Source: an uncultured Bacteroides sp.
GTDB taxonomy: Bacteria; Bacteroidota; Bacteroidia; Bacteroidales; Bacteroidaceae
Direction: 5' to 3'
DNA length: 37,730 nucleotides
Assembly (NCBI GenBank): GCA_900551445.1
Contig: URWA01000030.1
Coordinates: forward strand, 1 to 37,730
Shown here: positions 24,136 to 33,306 of the stretch, piece by piece
How positions within the stretch are numbered: the stretch's first letter is position 1
Layout: every line of letters begins with the position of its first letter
Position numbers and translations under genes: made by a program
Notes under the pieces: generated by a model
Told to the model about the DNA's origin: nothing
Database searches by the model: none
Seen by the model: the letters and a program-made list of their open reading frames with translations, nothing else

Positions 24136-25344
24136 AATGGCTTCCATGATGTTGGCTGGCGGGCGTTCGGCCAGCAGTTCTTTTTTCATATAGTCCATGT
24201 AGGGAGCTACGTGCTGGAAGAACTGATGGTATCCCTTGCACAGGTAGTTCAATCCCGGTTCGCCGTCGGCGGTATGGGTGAAACGGTTTTTGGGGCACTC
24301 GCCGTTGCAGGCAAAAAGGAACTCACATTCCTTGCACTGGCGGGGCAGGGCATCCTGTTTCATCTGTCCGAACTTGAGCTGGCGGTCGCTGTACATCATT
24401 TCCACCAGTGTCTTTTCGTTTATGTTGCCCAGTTTGTATTCCGGAAAGACGAAGTGGTCGCAGGAATACACATCGCCGTTGAATTCCATGACACCGGCAT
24501 GCCCGCAGGTCTTCGCCATAGTGCAGATACCCGGTTGCACACCTACCCAGTTGGCCAGGGTAGAGTCAAACAGTTGGATGAAGAATTTGCCCACGTCTTC
24601 ACGTACCCATTCATCGAACAGGGTGCAGAGGAAGTTTCCCCATTGTTCCGGCGATACGGAGAAGTCGGCTAATTTCTCCCCTTCTTGCATCGGACTGGCC
24701 AGATGGCGTCCGTCGGCATGGGGACTGATGCGTTCCACAATCGGAGTAAACTGGATGTAACGGCAGTCAATCTCCTTGAAGAAATGGTAGAAATCCAGCG
24801 GATAGTCGGCATTGAAGTCGTTGACTACGGCCAAGGCATTCCATTCCACGCCGTGTTTCTTCAGCAGCTGAATACCCTGCATCACCTTGACGAATGACGG
24901 GCGTCCCTGTCGGTTCTTGCGGTATTCATCGTGGAACTCCTGCGGGCCGTCAATCGATACGCCTACCAGCCAGTTGTGCTTCCGGAAAAACTCGCACCAT
25001 TCGTCGTTCAGTAACGTACCGTTGGTCTGGATGCAGTTGTCGATGGTGTGTCCGCCGGCATACTTCTGTTGCAGTTCCATCACCCGTTTGTAGAAACTGA
25101 GCGGGCGCATCAGGGTTTCTCCTCCGTGCCAGGTGAAAAGTACCTGCGGCATGGTTTGGGAACTGATGTATTCACGGATGAACTTTTCCAGCAGTTCATC
25201 GCTCATCACGTGTTTGGAGATGTCTTTATACAAGTTCGCCTTTTCCAGGTAGTAACAATAGTCGCATGCCAGGTTGCAGACCGCTCCGACAGGTTTGGTC
25301 ATCACATACAGCGGGCGGGCAAAAGGCGCAATGGTTTGATTCAT
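24118..25344 (-). CDS. Anaerobic sulfatase-maturating radical SAM enzyme (anSME)
   Basis: This 408-residue radical SAM/SPASM protein converts an active-site Cys or Ser of sulfatases to formylglycine without oxygen. CNLACDYC (Cys23, 27, 30) binds the SAM-cleaving [4Fe-4S] cluster. The C-terminal SPASM region, with TCGHAGVMEFNGDVYSCDHF and QCKECEFLFACNGECPKNRF, carries the two auxiliary clusters. The length is normal for anSME. It is the last gene of a minus-strand run from priA and ends at the terminator shared with trx. No sulfatase gene is in the window, so it must act in trans. In Bacteroides this enzyme is needed to use sulfated host glycans (known for the family). Confidence 0.95.
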   Translation of the reverse strand: MNQTIAPFARPLYVMTKPVGAVCNLACDYCYYLEKANLYKDISKHVMSDELLEKFIREYISSQTMPQVLFTWHGGETLMRPLSFYKRVMELQQKYAGGHTIDNCIQTNGTLLNDEWCEFFRKHNWLVGVSIDGPQEFHDEYRKNRQGRPSFVKVMQGIQLLKKHGVEWNALAVVNDFNADYPLDFYHFFKEIDCRYIQFTPIVERISPHADGRHLASPMQEGEKLADFSVSPEQWGNFLCTLFDEWVREDVGKFFIQLFDSTLANWVGVQPGICTMAKTCGHAGVMEFNGDVYSCDHFVFPEYKLGNINEKTLVEMMYSDRQLKFGQMKQDALPRQCKECEFLFACNGECPKNRFTHTADGEPGLNYLCKGYHQFFQHVAPYMDYMKKELLAERPPANIMEAIKKGEL

Positions 25345-25373
25345 GGTATTTTTTGTTTAGGTAAGTGATCAAA

Positions 25374-25874
25374 TTATTTTTCAGCGGTTTCTTTGTTTTC
25401 GGGAGCCTCCGTTAAGTGTTCCAGCAATCCTTGGCAGGCGTCTTCCAAGATATCGAGCACATTCTCAAAGCCCTGTGCCCCTCCATAGTAAGGGTCGGGC
25501 ACGTGGTCGATGACCTTGGTGCGGCAGAACTCCGTCATGCGATGGATTTTCTGTTCGCTCTCCACATCGGGTGCTTTTTCGCGGAGGGCATCGATGTTGC
25601 GGTCGTCCATCCCCAGAATCCAGTCGAAGTGATAGAAATCCTCCGTACGGACCGGGCGAGAACGGTGCGTCAGCTCATAGCCTCTGCGGATGGCATGTGC
25701 CCGCATGCGTGCATCCGGCAATTCTCCTTCGTGAAAGCCGATGATGCCTGCGGAATCAATTTCAAACTCTTTTTCTCTTCCCGCCCGACGTACCAACGTA
25801 CGCATGATTTCTTCGGCAGAAGAGGAACGGCAGATGTTGCCGAGACAGACAAAAAGTATGCGTTGTTTTTTCAT
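25374..25874 (-). CDS. Low-molecular-weight protein tyrosine phosphatase
   Basis: This 166-residue protein has the CX5R loop CLGNICRS (nucleophile Cys10, Arg16) near the N-terminus and the general-acid DPYYGG motif in the C-terminal third, the signature of LMW-PTPs. Bacterial members dephosphorylate tyrosine kinases of capsule and exopolysaccharide synthesis or act as arsenate reductases; no capsule kinase or arsenic gene is near, so the substrate is unknown. The start overlaps the upstream PHP gene by 4 bp (ATGA type), indicating coupling. Confidence 0.94.
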   Translation of the reverse strand: MKKQRILFVCLGNICRSSSAEEIMRTLVRRAGREKEFEIDSAGIIGFHEGELPDARMRAHAIRRGYELTHRSRPVRTEDFYHFDWILGMDDRNIDALREKAPDVESEQKIHRMTEFCRTKVIDHVPDPYYGGAQGFENVLDILEDACQGLLEHLTEAPENKETAEK

Positions 25875-26587
25875 TTGTAGAGGTGTAAGTACTGTTTAAA
25901 ACGGGCCACATCGGTATTCAGGATGAGGCTCTCCGGAAATTCGGTTTCCTTGACCAGCTCCAGAGCATGGTCGTAGGTTGCGATGTCGAACAAGATGTGG
26001 GCGTCACTTCCCAGGATGACCGGCACTTCGTATTGCTTGCAGAGGCGGAGTATCTCCAGGTTGTTGGGACGTGCCTCCATTTTCTTGCGACAGGGTTTCA
26101 GGGAGCTGTTGTTGATTTCCAGCAGCGTGTGATTGGCCTTGGCTGCCTGTACAATCGGTTCGAAAAGCAGTTTGGCCGTTCCGTCACCCGGGTGGCTGAT
26201 GATGTGCGTGTACGGATTTTCAATGGCCTTGATCATGCCGTGGGTGTTCTCTTCGGGAGTGCCCGGCGTGTAGCACAAAGAATGAATCCCCGCAATCCGC
26301 AGGTCCAGCAAGTTCATGTGAAACTCGTCCAGGTCGAGGGTACCTTCTGTATCGAGGATGTTGATTTCCGCTCCGAGCAGGAGTTCGATGCCGTACATCT
26401 GCCGTGGCACCACGTGCAGGTTGCGGAAATAAATCAGGTGGCAACTTCCGGGGATGCCCGGTGTATGTTCCGTGATGCCGAGCAGCTTTAGTCCTTTGTC
26501 GGCAGCTGCCCGTGCCATTTCCTGCAGGCTGCTGAACGCATGTCCGCTGGCGATGGTGTGCGTATGTACATCTAATTCTATGTTCAT
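25871..26587 (-). CDS. PHP-domain phosphoesterase, YcdX-like
   Basis: This 238-residue metal-dependent phosphoesterase of the PHP family shows the expected ligands: DVHTHT (His8, His10), His16, TEH (Glu40, His41), SHPGDG and, near the end, GSDAH. These bind a trinuclear metal centre as in E. coli YcdX. No polymerase domain is attached, so it is a stand-alone phosphatase; the substrate is unknown. It lies 11 bp after priA and overlaps the tyrosine phosphatase gene by 4 bp. Confidence 0.92.
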   Translation of the reverse strand: MNIELDVHTHTIASGHAFSSLQEMARAAADKGLKLLGITEHTPGIPGSCHLIYFRNLHVVPRQMYGIELLLGAEINILDTEGTLDLDEFHMNLLDLRIAGIHSLCYTPGTPEENTHGMIKAIENPYTHIISHPGDGTAKLLFEPIVQAAKANHTLLEINNSSLKPCRKKMEARPNNLEILRLCKQYEVPVILGSDAHILFDIATYDHALELVKETEFPESLILNTDVARFKQYLHLYK

Positions 26588-26598
26588 TGTGATATCGT

Positions 26599-29061
26599 TT
26601 AGGTAGGGTCTACATCATAATATACCATGAGCGAACGGAAACGCTCGTCTTCTATCAGGCTTCGTTGTACTTGGGTCAGGTAACGGCGCACCTTGCTCAG
26701 CGAGGCTTCCTGTTCTATCTTGATGACAATCTTCCGGATAAAAAGTGATTGTATCCGGGCCACTGGTGGTTTGTCCGGTCCCAGTATCCGTTCGCCCATG
26801 CCTTGGCGCAGACGGGCGGCCATGAGGTCGGCTGCCTGCGTCAGAATGTCTTCTTTGCGGTGCTTCAGGTACACATAAATCAGGCGGTAGAAAGGAGGAT
26901 ATTTGAACAGTCTCCGTTCTTCCATCTGTTCTTGGTACATACTCGCATAGTCGTTGGCCATAATTTGGTGAATGAGCGGGTTCTCCGGCGATTTGGTTTG
27001 GAGTACCACCAGTCCTTGTTTGTTCTTTCGTCCGGCTCGTCCGGCCACCTGCGCCATGAGCTGGAAGGCCCGTTCGTACGAACGGAAGTCGGGATAATTC
27101 ATCATCGAGTCGGCATTCAGGATGCCCACCACACTCACCCGGTCGAAGTCGAGGCCTTTGGAAATCATCTGCGTGCCAATCAGGATATCCGTCTTTCCTT
27201 CCTCAAAGTCGCTGATGATGCGTTCGTAGGCCGTACGGGTACGGGTGGTATCCAGGTCCATCCGGGCCACCCGGGCCTCCGGGAAAATCTGTTTGATGTC
27301 ATCCTCTATCTTTTCTGTGCCGAAGCCTCGGTTCACCAGTTCTACTCCACCACAAGCCGGACAGGCCGTGGGTACGGCGTAGGTATAGCCGCAGTAGTGG
27401 CACGTCAGCTGGTGAAGCCCCTTGTGATAGGTCAGGCTCACATCGCAGTTCTTGCAACGGGGAACCCATCCGCAGGTGCGACATTCAATCATCGGCGCGA
27501 AGCCCCGTCGGTTCTGGAATAGGATGACCTGCTCCTTCTGCTCCAAGGCTTCCCGTATCTTTTGCAACAGCAAGGGAGAAAACTGTGCCGTCATCCGTTT
27601 CTTCCGGGTCAGTTCCTTGATGTCCACCAGTTCGATGTGCGGCAACTGAATTTGCTGATGACGCTCTGTCAGCTCCACGAGTCCGTATTTCCCGCTCCGG
27701 GCATGGAAGTAACTTTCCAGGCTAGGGGTAGCGGTGCCTAGCAACGTCTTGGCTCCGTACATGGAGGCCAGCATGATGGCTGCGTTCCGGGCATGATACC
27801 GTGGGGCAGGGTCTTGCTGCTTGTAACTCGTCTCATGTTCCTCGTCCACGATGACCAGTCCCAGTCGCCGGAAAGGCAGGAACACGGACGAACGGACACC
27901 CAGTATCACGTCGTAATCCTGTTCGGTGAGTTGTTTCTGCCAGATTTCTACCCGTTCCGCATCGGGAAACTTGGAATGATACACTCCGAGTCGTGTCCCG
28001 AACACCCGTCGCAACCGCTCGGTGATTTGGGTGGTGAGGGCAATTTCCGGAAGGAGGTAGAGTACCTGCTTTCCGGCTTTCAGCACTTCTTCTATCAAGT
28101 GGATATAAATTTCAGTCTTGCCACTGGCCGTGACTCCATGCAGCAAACAGACATTTTTCGTCTGAAAGCAAGTCAGAATTTCATAAAAAGCTCGTTGCTG
28201 GGCGGGGCTGAGGGTATGTACGGGGACCGTTTCGGTCTCTTTATCGGTCAGTCGGCCGATTTCGCAGAGGTAAGTTTCCAGAATTTGTTTGTCCACGAGT
28301 CCCTTGAAGACAGATTGACTTTGTCCGGATGCTTCCAGCAATTGCTTCTTGCTGACTTCCCGGATGTCTTTCCCTTGGGCATTCCATCCCGATAGTTCCA
28401 GGTATTTCATCAGGATGGCCTGTTGTTTAGAAGCCCGTGCCAGCAAATCAAACTGGATGTGCAGATGATGTTCGTTTTGCAAGGCCTCTGTCAGGCGAAC
28501 CCGTACTTCCGTGCGTGGTTTGTAGCTCCGCTTGATTTCTTCCTTGATGCAGATGGCTTCTTTCTCCAGCAGCGACTTAATGACCGGCAACAGATTCTTC
28601 ATCCCGCTGGCCTTTTCCAGCTGCGTGACACATTGTTCCGGGTCGGCACTGAGTAAATCCAGAATACGTTGTTCGCGGGGAGAAAGCGGTTCCGAAGCCA
28701 CAAAGTCTGGATTGTATTCCACCAGTGTTTCGCTTTCCAGTTTCATACCCGAAGGCAGAGCCGCCTTGTACACATCGCCCAGCGTACAGAGATAATAGTC
28801 GGCCAGCCATTTCCAGAAAGAGAACTGACGGGCCAATAAGACGGGGCGCGAATCGAGAACTTCCGAAATGTCCTTCGTCTCGTATGCCTCGGGAGCCGTT
28901 TCGTGTACCTTTGTTACGATGGCCGTATGAAACCTTTTCGGACCGAAGGATACGATAACCCGACAGCCTGGCTGTATGCTCTCTTCCAGACTTTCCGGAA
29001 GGGAGTAAGTATATTGGCTGGCAATGGGCAGTGGGACGATGACATCTACGAACTTTTTCAT
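26599..29061 (-). CDS. priA: Primosomal replication-restart helicase PriA
   Basis: This superfamily 2 DNA helicase reloads the replisome at stalled forks. The N-terminal DNA-binding domain (about 1-190) starts MKKFVDVIVPLPI. The helicase core has Walker A VTASGKT near residue 310 and DEEH near 405. A zinc-binding insert has four CxxC pairs (CRTCG, CKNC, CHYC, CPAC). The motif V/VI region GTQMISKGLDF and QVAGRAGR follows. An ATG 14 codons upstream is in frame, but the true start is 29061, giving 820 residues, because the -7 box TACCTTTG (29066-29073) lies between them. The operon continues with a PHP phosphoesterase, a tyrosine phosphatase and anSME. Confidence 0.97.
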   Translation of the reverse strand: MKKFVDVIVPLPIASQYTYSLPESLEESIQPGCRVIVSFGPKRFHTAIVTKVHETAPEAYETKDISEVLDSRPVLLARQFSFWKWLADYYLCTLGDVYKAALPSGMKLESETLVEYNPDFVASEPLSPREQRILDLLSADPEQCVTQLEKASGMKNLLPVIKSLLEKEAICIKEEIKRSYKPRTEVRVRLTEALQNEHHLHIQFDLLARASKQQAILMKYLELSGWNAQGKDIREVSKKQLLEASGQSQSVFKGLVDKQILETYLCEIGRLTDKETETVPVHTLSPAQQRAFYEILTCFQTKNVCLLHGVTASGKTEIYIHLIEEVLKAGKQVLYLLPEIALTTQITERLRRVFGTRLGVYHSKFPDAERVEIWQKQLTEQDYDVILGVRSSVFLPFRRLGLVIVDEEHETSYKQQDPAPRYHARNAAIMLASMYGAKTLLGTATPSLESYFHARSGKYGLVELTERHQQIQLPHIELVDIKELTRKKRMTAQFSPLLLQKIREALEQKEQVILFQNRRGFAPMIECRTCGWVPRCKNCDVSLTYHKGLHQLTCHYCGYTYAVPTACPACGGVELVNRGFGTEKIEDDIKQIFPEARVARMDLDTTRTRTAYERIISDFEEGKTDILIGTQMISKGLDFDRVSVVGILNADSMMNYPDFRSYERAFQLMAQVAGRAGRKNKQGLVVLQTKSPENPLIHQIMANDYASMYQEQMEERRLFKYPPFYRLIYVYLKHRKEDILTQAADLMAARLRQGMGERILGPDKPPVARIQSLFIRKIVIKIEQEASLSKVRRYLTQVQRSLIEDERFRSLMVYYDVDPT

Positions 29062-29065
29062 ACTG

Positions 29066-29073
29066 CAAAGGTA
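29066..29073 (-). promoter_or_regulatory. -7 box of the priA operon
   Basis: TACCTTTG on the minus strand, only a few bases before the priA ATG, implies a very short leader. The box matches TAnnTTTG perfectly. Confidence 0.4.
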
Positions 29074-29115
29074 TAAAAAGCCCCTCACATAGCTGGTTCC
29101 CATCCGAAACTTTTA

Positions 29116-29123
29116 TAGCTTTG
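29116..29123 (+). promoter_or_regulatory. -7 box of the Gfo/Idh/MocA gene
   Basis: TAGCTTTG at 28 bp before the start codon matches TAnnTTTG. No clear -33 TTTG was found. Confidence 0.45.
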
Positions 29124-29151
29124 TGCCATGGTTTTTAATATTTAATAGAAG

Positions 29152-30135
29152 ATGAAAATTTATAATATCGGAATTATCGGATGTGGAGGCATTGCCGCAA
29201 AAATGGCAGCTACTCTCGGAGGGATGAAAGGAGTGAAACGGTATGCCGTGGCTTCGCGTACGTTGGAGAAGGCACAGGCTTTTGCCGATAAGTGGGAGTT
29301 CTCAAAGGCTTACGGAAGCTATGAAGAACTGGCCTCCGATCCGGAAGTAGACCTGATTTACATTGCGACCCCTCATGCCATGCATTACGACAATGCCCGT
29401 ATGTGTATCGAAAAAGGCAAGCCCGTATTGTGTGAGAAGGCCTTTACCGCCAATGCCCGTCAGGCTGCCGAGCTGCTGAAACTGGCCGAGGAAAAGAAGG
29501 TATTCCTGACTGAAGCCATCTGGACCCGCTACATGCCACTTTCACTGAAGATCCGGGAACTGCTGGAAGAAGGAGTCATCGGTACACCTTATACGCTTTC
29601 GGCTAATTTGGGGTATGTGATTGACCAGAAAGAACGCATCCTGCGTCCGGAGCTGGCGGGAGGTGCGTTGTTGGACTTGGGAGTGTATCTGCTCAACTTT
29701 GCCGCCATGTATTTCGGTAAGGAGATTGCTTCCGTACATTCTGTTTGTCAGAAGACCGATACGGGGGTTGATGCGCAGGAAAGCATCACACTGTTGTTCC
29801 AAGATGGAAAAATGGCGGCTTTACAGGCCAGCATCCATGCTGTGACCGACCGTATGGGAGTGATTTCGGGCGACAAAGGTCATCTGATTGTAGAGAATAT
29901 CAACAACCCGCAGTCGGTTCGAATTTTGGATGCCAACTATCAGACTGTAGCTGTGTACGAAGCCCCGCAGCAGATTACAGGTTACGAATACCAGGTATAT
30001 GCTTCTCTGGAAGCCATTGAGAAAGGTTGGCTGGAATCTCCCTATATGCCGCATGCCGAGACGCTTCGCCTCATGCAGCAGATGGATGCTCTCCGCAAAG
30101 AGTGGGGAGTGACATATCCTTGTGATAATGAATAG
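29152..30135 (+). CDS. Gfo/Idh/MocA-family NAD(P)-dependent oxidoreductase
   Basis: This 327-residue enzyme has an N-terminal Rossmann fold: GIIGCGGIAAKM (dinucleotide loop, about 7-18) and the EKAFTANA motif near residue 95 that carries the family's conserved Lys. The C-terminal half is the alpha/beta dimerisation and substrate domain (EAIWTRYMPL, GGALLDLGVYLLN). The closest general resemblance is to dihydrodiol-dehydrogenase-like members acting on cyclic polyols or sugars. The substrate cannot be predicted. The gene stands alone, divergent from priA, and shares a bidirectional terminator with the convergent barrel gene. Confidence 0.93.
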   Translation: MKIYNIGIIGCGGIAAKMAATLGGMKGVKRYAVASRTLEKAQAFADKWEFSKAYGSYEELASDPEVDLIYIATPHAMHYDNARMCIEKGKPVLCEKAFTANARQAAELLKLAEEKKVFLTEAIWTRYMPLSLKIRELLEEGVIGTPYTLSANLGYVIDQKERILRPELAGGALLDLGVYLLNFAAMYFGKEIASVHSVCQKTDTGVDAQESITLLFQDGKMAALQASIHAVTDRMGVISGDKGHLIVENINNPQSVRILDANYQTVAVYEAPQQITGYEYQVYASLEAIEKGWLESPYMPHAETLRLMQQMDALRKEWGVTYPCDNE

Positions 30136-30157
30136 CGTAATACCTTCACAACAAAAT

Positions 30158-30203
30158 AAAACCTCCTTTAAAGCGGTTCTGAACAGGCTTTAAAGGAGGT
30201 TTT
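30158..30203. terminator. Bidirectional terminator
   Basis: AAAACCTCCTTTAAAGC pairs perfectly with GCTTTAAAGGAGGTTTT (17 bp) around a 12-base loop, with A-runs and T-runs on both sides. It ends both the oxidoreductase gene and the convergent barrel gene. Confidence 0.93.
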
Positions 30204-30222
30204 AAAATATATACTTGGCGAC

Positions 30223-30807
30223 TTAGAAAAGGTAGGCTACAGAAACCTGCCAAGTGTTTTGCTTGAAACCGATAGTAGTAAGATCACTTAAATCTTCCAC
30301 GTGTATCTTACCATTGTCTTTCAGCGCAAAGTTGTAGTTGGCACCTACCTGCAGGTGGCTGAACAGTTTCAAGCCTGCGCCCACGTTGAAGCTGGTGGTG
30401 TTTTTCTTGAATTCGCAGATGTTGTTAAACCAGCGGTCGCCTACATTGAATCCGAACTGCGGACCTACAGCCACGTAAGCTCCTACCAGGCTGCTGAAGC
30501 CGATGTTCCATTTCAGGTTAATTGGAATTTCAATACTTTTCTTGGTAGAGGTACCTTCTTCTGAATCCACGCCGAATTGGTTGTACAGTATAGAACCGTC
30601 GATACCTAATCCTAACACAGGCAGTGTGAAATCTGCAGTCGGGCCGATAAAGAATCCGGCTCTGTTGTCTTTGCTGACTAAATCTTTAGAAAGATGCAGT
30701 TTGGAGACATTCAGACCCGCTTTTATTCCAAAATTTATCTGGGCTTGCGCCGGAATGGCGAGAACCAGACAGGCCATCACCATCAGTGTCGATAATAACT
30801 TCTTCAT
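30223..30807 (-). CDS. Outer membrane beta-barrel protein, PorT-like family
   Basis: This is a 194-residue exported protein. Residues 1-22 form a signal peptide ending AQA. The mature part is alternating beta strands beginning INFGIKAGLNVS and ending with VSVAYLF, an outer-membrane type C-terminus with a final Phe. The features fit the OMP_b-brl_2/PorT-like small barrels common in Bacteroidetes. Despite the family name, a role in type IX secretion cannot be assumed. It is monocistronic with a -7 box TAACTTTG (30833-30840) 26 bp upstream of the start. Confidence 0.88.
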   Translation of the reverse strand: MKKLLSTLMVMACLVLAIPAQAQINFGIKAGLNVSKLHLSKDLVSKDNRAGFFIGPTADFTLPVLGLGIDGSILYNQFGVDSEEGTSTKKSIEIPINLKWNIGFSSLVGAYVAVGPQFGFNVGDRWFNNICEFKKNTTSFNVGAGLKLFSHLQVGANYNFALKDNGKIHVEDLSDLTTIGFKQNTWQVSVAYLF

Positions 30808-30832
30808 AATTTTCTTCGTTTAGAGGTTTTTA

Positions 30833-30840
30833 CAAAGTTA
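30833..30840 (-). promoter_or_regulatory. -7 box of the PorT-like gene
   Basis: TAACTTTG on the minus strand, 26 bp before the start codon, fits TAnnTTTG. Confidence 0.5.
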
Positions 30841-30924
30841 AACATAAATCGGAAATAAAAAATAGAATGATAGAAGAAAAGTCGGTTTTGCTTTTGAATA
30901 TTTATGGTGAGACAAGACACTGTT

Positions 30925-33210
30925 TTAATTTCCGAACCGGGAGGTATCCACTGATTTCACTTCTTTTTTCTTGTATCCACCGAAGCGGTAACTGAACGAA
31001 AGGGTGACACTCTGCAGGTAGCTTTTGGTATTCATGTCGAGATACTGTGTTCCGTTCCGGACTCTGGTCTTGGGGTTCATCGTGTTGAAAATGTCACTGC
31101 CTTTCAGTTGGAGCATGGCCCTGTCTTTGGCAAAGGTATAGCGCAAGGCTGCATCCACGAAGCCTACAGGCTGGATGTCGTAACTTCCCTGTATGGAGCG
31201 GGTCTGCCCGAAAGCGGTGACTTCCATTTTCAGGTTGGGCCGGCGACACAGCTGGAAGGTATTTATCCATTGGCTGACGCCCACCCATTGCTGTTGGTTG
31301 AAAGGCGCGTCATAATATGCGCTGGCCTTGTCATGCTTTAAGTGTGCCTGCAGGGTGAGGCGGCTGTCCCACCAGTGGCCCACCTTGAAAGGAAGGATGG
31401 TAGTAAAGACGAGCTCTTGACTGTAATCCCAGTTTTGCCAGTTGTAGATGGCTTTCAATCGGTCGGAATCCAGGTAGACGGTCTGCATGAAATAGTCGGG
31501 TATATAGCTGTAGCTTACCTGAAAGATGTACTTGCTTTTCAGAATGTAGGTCAGGTCGGCATCGTATTCAGTGTAAGGGCGGAGGAAAGGATTCCCGACA
31601 CTCTCGTTGTAGCCGTTCAGGTAGCTGGTGGCCCCGCTCAGTGTCCAGTAATCGGGATAAGTCTTGTCGGAACTGAAAGACAACTGGAGGATGTGGGAGG
31701 CAGACGGCATGTAATTCAACTGGAGAGTGGGGTAGACGGCCCATTTCCGGTAATCCTGCATCTGATAGTATTCCAACGTAGCAGAAGCACTCAGCGTCCA
31801 TTGGGAGTTGAACGGCTTGTCGAATCCGGCATAGACGTTGTAGGTATATTCACGGATGCGGTTGTACAGATTCTGGTCCTGCATCTCCGGCAGGTCATAG
31901 TCCTGTATGTTCCGGTTGTACACGTAGGAAAAGGAAGTCCCATAGTTCAGTGTCCAGTCGTGCGACAGTGAATGGCTCTGGTCGGCATAGATTTTCCAGC
32001 GGTCGATGTGCTGGTCGGAACGGCTTATGAAACGGGTTTCCACTTCTTCCGGACTCCGGTCGAAGAAGTTCTGGGTATCGGTCGAGGTGAAGTAGGTATA
32101 GTCGGCGCCGGTCCGGAAACCGAATCCGGAGGTGTAGTTCAAGGCCGCATTGTGCATCTGATGGTGTGTACGGGAATCATTGAACGATTCGGAGATGCTG
32201 CCGCTGGAATGGCTGTGGTGCTGGCTGTTAGGACTGAATTGGGTGGTGTACGACAATTCGAGGGAGTTGTCGGCATCGAATTTGTAGGTTCCTCCGGCCC
32301 GCAGGGTATGTGCCAGGCTGCGTCCCGTGTGCTCGGTCACCTGGTTCACGTCGTACACCTGTCCTTTCACCGTATGATGCGCGAGGAAGTCGATGTAACC
32401 GCGGGTGTAGTTGCTTTGAAGGTTGTACATGAAATCCAGGTCGACCTTCGGAGAAGTATAGGCCAGCGTGACGCCTCCGTTACCCCCGGCTTCTTTCTGC
32501 TGTTTGTATTCACCGCGGATCTCTCCTTGCAGCCCTCCTTCCCCGGGCTTGTATCCTTTCAGTACAAGGTTGATGGCGGCCCCGCGCACGTGGTACTGTG
32601 GAGGAGCGCTGTACATCACTTCCGCCTTTTCCACACGTGAGGCCGGCATACCTTTCAAGAGCGTGATGAGTTGTTCGTAGGTCATGGACGAGGGACGGCC
32701 GTTCAGCAGCAGACTGACGCTGCCTGCCCCGGCCAAGGTCAGTACATCGTTCTGTTCAATTACGCCCGGAAGCTGTTTGAGGGCTTCGTAAGCATTGGTG
32801 ACCAGCCGTTGGGAAATCAGCTGCGGCATGTCGTAGCTCAGACGGCTGCCTTCCACAGTGACCAGCGGACGTTCGCCTTCTACCACGACCTCTTGAAGGG
32901 CATAGTCTTTCGGCTGCAATACAAATGTACCGGCTTCCTTTTCGCTTCCCTCTTTTTCCAGGGTTTCATACAGCAGGTGCTGGAAGAGCAGACGGTAGCG
33001 TGTCGGCTGGTGATTCAGCAGAAAGGTGCCGTCGGTATTCGTGATGGTGGCTTCTACAAATACGGAATCGAGTGTCTGGAGTACGACCGTAGCCCCGTCA
33101 ATGGGCTGATGAGACGGGTCGGTGACTTTTCCTGTAATAGTTTGTGCGGTGGCTGTGCCGAGCAGCGTACCGAGCAGTAACAAGATGCTCACTAAAAAAT
33201 ACTTTTTCAT
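30925..33210 (-). CDS. TonB-receptor-like outer membrane beta-barrel protein (OMP_b-brl_3 type)
   Basis: This 761-residue outer membrane protein has a signal peptide (about 1-23), a carboxypeptidase-regulatory-like domain (about 24-105, TITGKVTDPSHQPIDGATVVL), a short LQEVVVEGERP segment, a plug-like domain (NAYEALKQLPGV, VSLLLNGRPSSM) and a long barrel ending in a degenerate aromatic C-terminus. The layout matches the OMP_b-brl_3 family, which in Bacteroidetes often pairs with two-component systems. The start at 33210 is preferred over one 12 codons upstream because it begins the signal peptide. It is divergent from a histidine kinase gene 127 bp away, and the intervening repeat suggests control by that system. 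Substrate unknown. Confidence 0.9.
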   Translation of the reverse strand: MKKYFLVSILLLLGTLLGTATAQTITGKVTDPSHQPIDGATVVLQTLDSVFVEATITNTDGTFLLNHQPTRYRLLFQHLLYETLEKEGSEKEAGTFVLQPKDYALQEVVVEGERPLVTVEGSRLSYDMPQLISQRLVTNAYEALKQLPGVIEQNDVLTLAGAGSVSLLLNGRPSSMTYEQLITLLKGMPASRVEKAEVMYSAPPQYHVRGAAINLVLKGYKPGEGGLQGEIRGEYKQQKEAGGNGGVTLAYTSPKVDLDFMYNLQSNYTRGYIDFLAHHTVKGQVYDVNQVTEHTGRSLAHTLRAGGTYKFDADNSLELSYTTQFSPNSQHHSHSSGSISESFNDSRTHHQMHNAALNYTSGFGFRTGADYTYFTSTDTQNFFDRSPEEVETRFISRSDQHIDRWKIYADQSHSLSHDWTLNYGTSFSYVYNRNIQDYDLPEMQDQNLYNRIREYTYNVYAGFDKPFNSQWTLSASATLEYYQMQDYRKWAVYPTLQLNYMPSASHILQLSFSSDKTYPDYWTLSGATSYLNGYNESVGNPFLRPYTEYDADLTYILKSKYIFQVSYSYIPDYFMQTVYLDSDRLKAIYNWQNWDYSQELVFTTILPFKVGHWWDSRLTLQAHLKHDKASAYYDAPFNQQQWVGVSQWINTFQLCRRPNLKMEVTAFGQTRSIQGSYDIQPVGFVDAALRYTFAKDRAMLQLKGSDIFNTMNPKTRVRNGTQYLDMNTKSYLQSVTLSFSYRFGGYKKKEVKSVDTSRFGN

Positions 33211-33248
33211 ATCGTTCGTGTCTTTATCTTTCATTATCTTTGACACTG

Positions 33249-33256
33249 CAAAACTA
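33249..33256 (-). promoter_or_regulatory. -7 box of the beta-barrel receptor gene
   Basis: TAGTTTTG on the minus strand fits TAnnTTTG. The GTTAA direct repeats begin 23 bp upstream of it, a normal place for an activator site. Confidence 0.5.
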
Positions 33257-33278
33257 AAAAGCCCGTTTTGCTTTTTGG

Positions 33279-33306
33279 GTTAAGGCAAGGTTAACGCTAC
33301 GTTAAC
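33279..33306. promoter_or_regulatory. Direct repeat of GTTAA with 11-bp period, likely response-regulator site
   Basis: GTTAA occurs at 33279, 33290 and 33301, exactly 11 bp apart, with a looser GTTTA at 33314. PhoB/OmpR-family regulators bind direct repeats of this period. The site sits between the barrel receptor promoter and the kinase/regulator operon, and the regulator encoded there is of that family. Confidence 0.5.

Noticed and set aside
29062..29103. Upstream in-frame start of priA
   Set aside because: The extra 14 residues do not look like PriA, and the -7 box lies inside them; the start at 29061 fits the family.
31342..32640. Long plus-strand open frames inside the outer membrane barrel gene
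   Set aside because: They are antisense shadows of a clear signal-peptide-plus-barrel protein on the minus strand.
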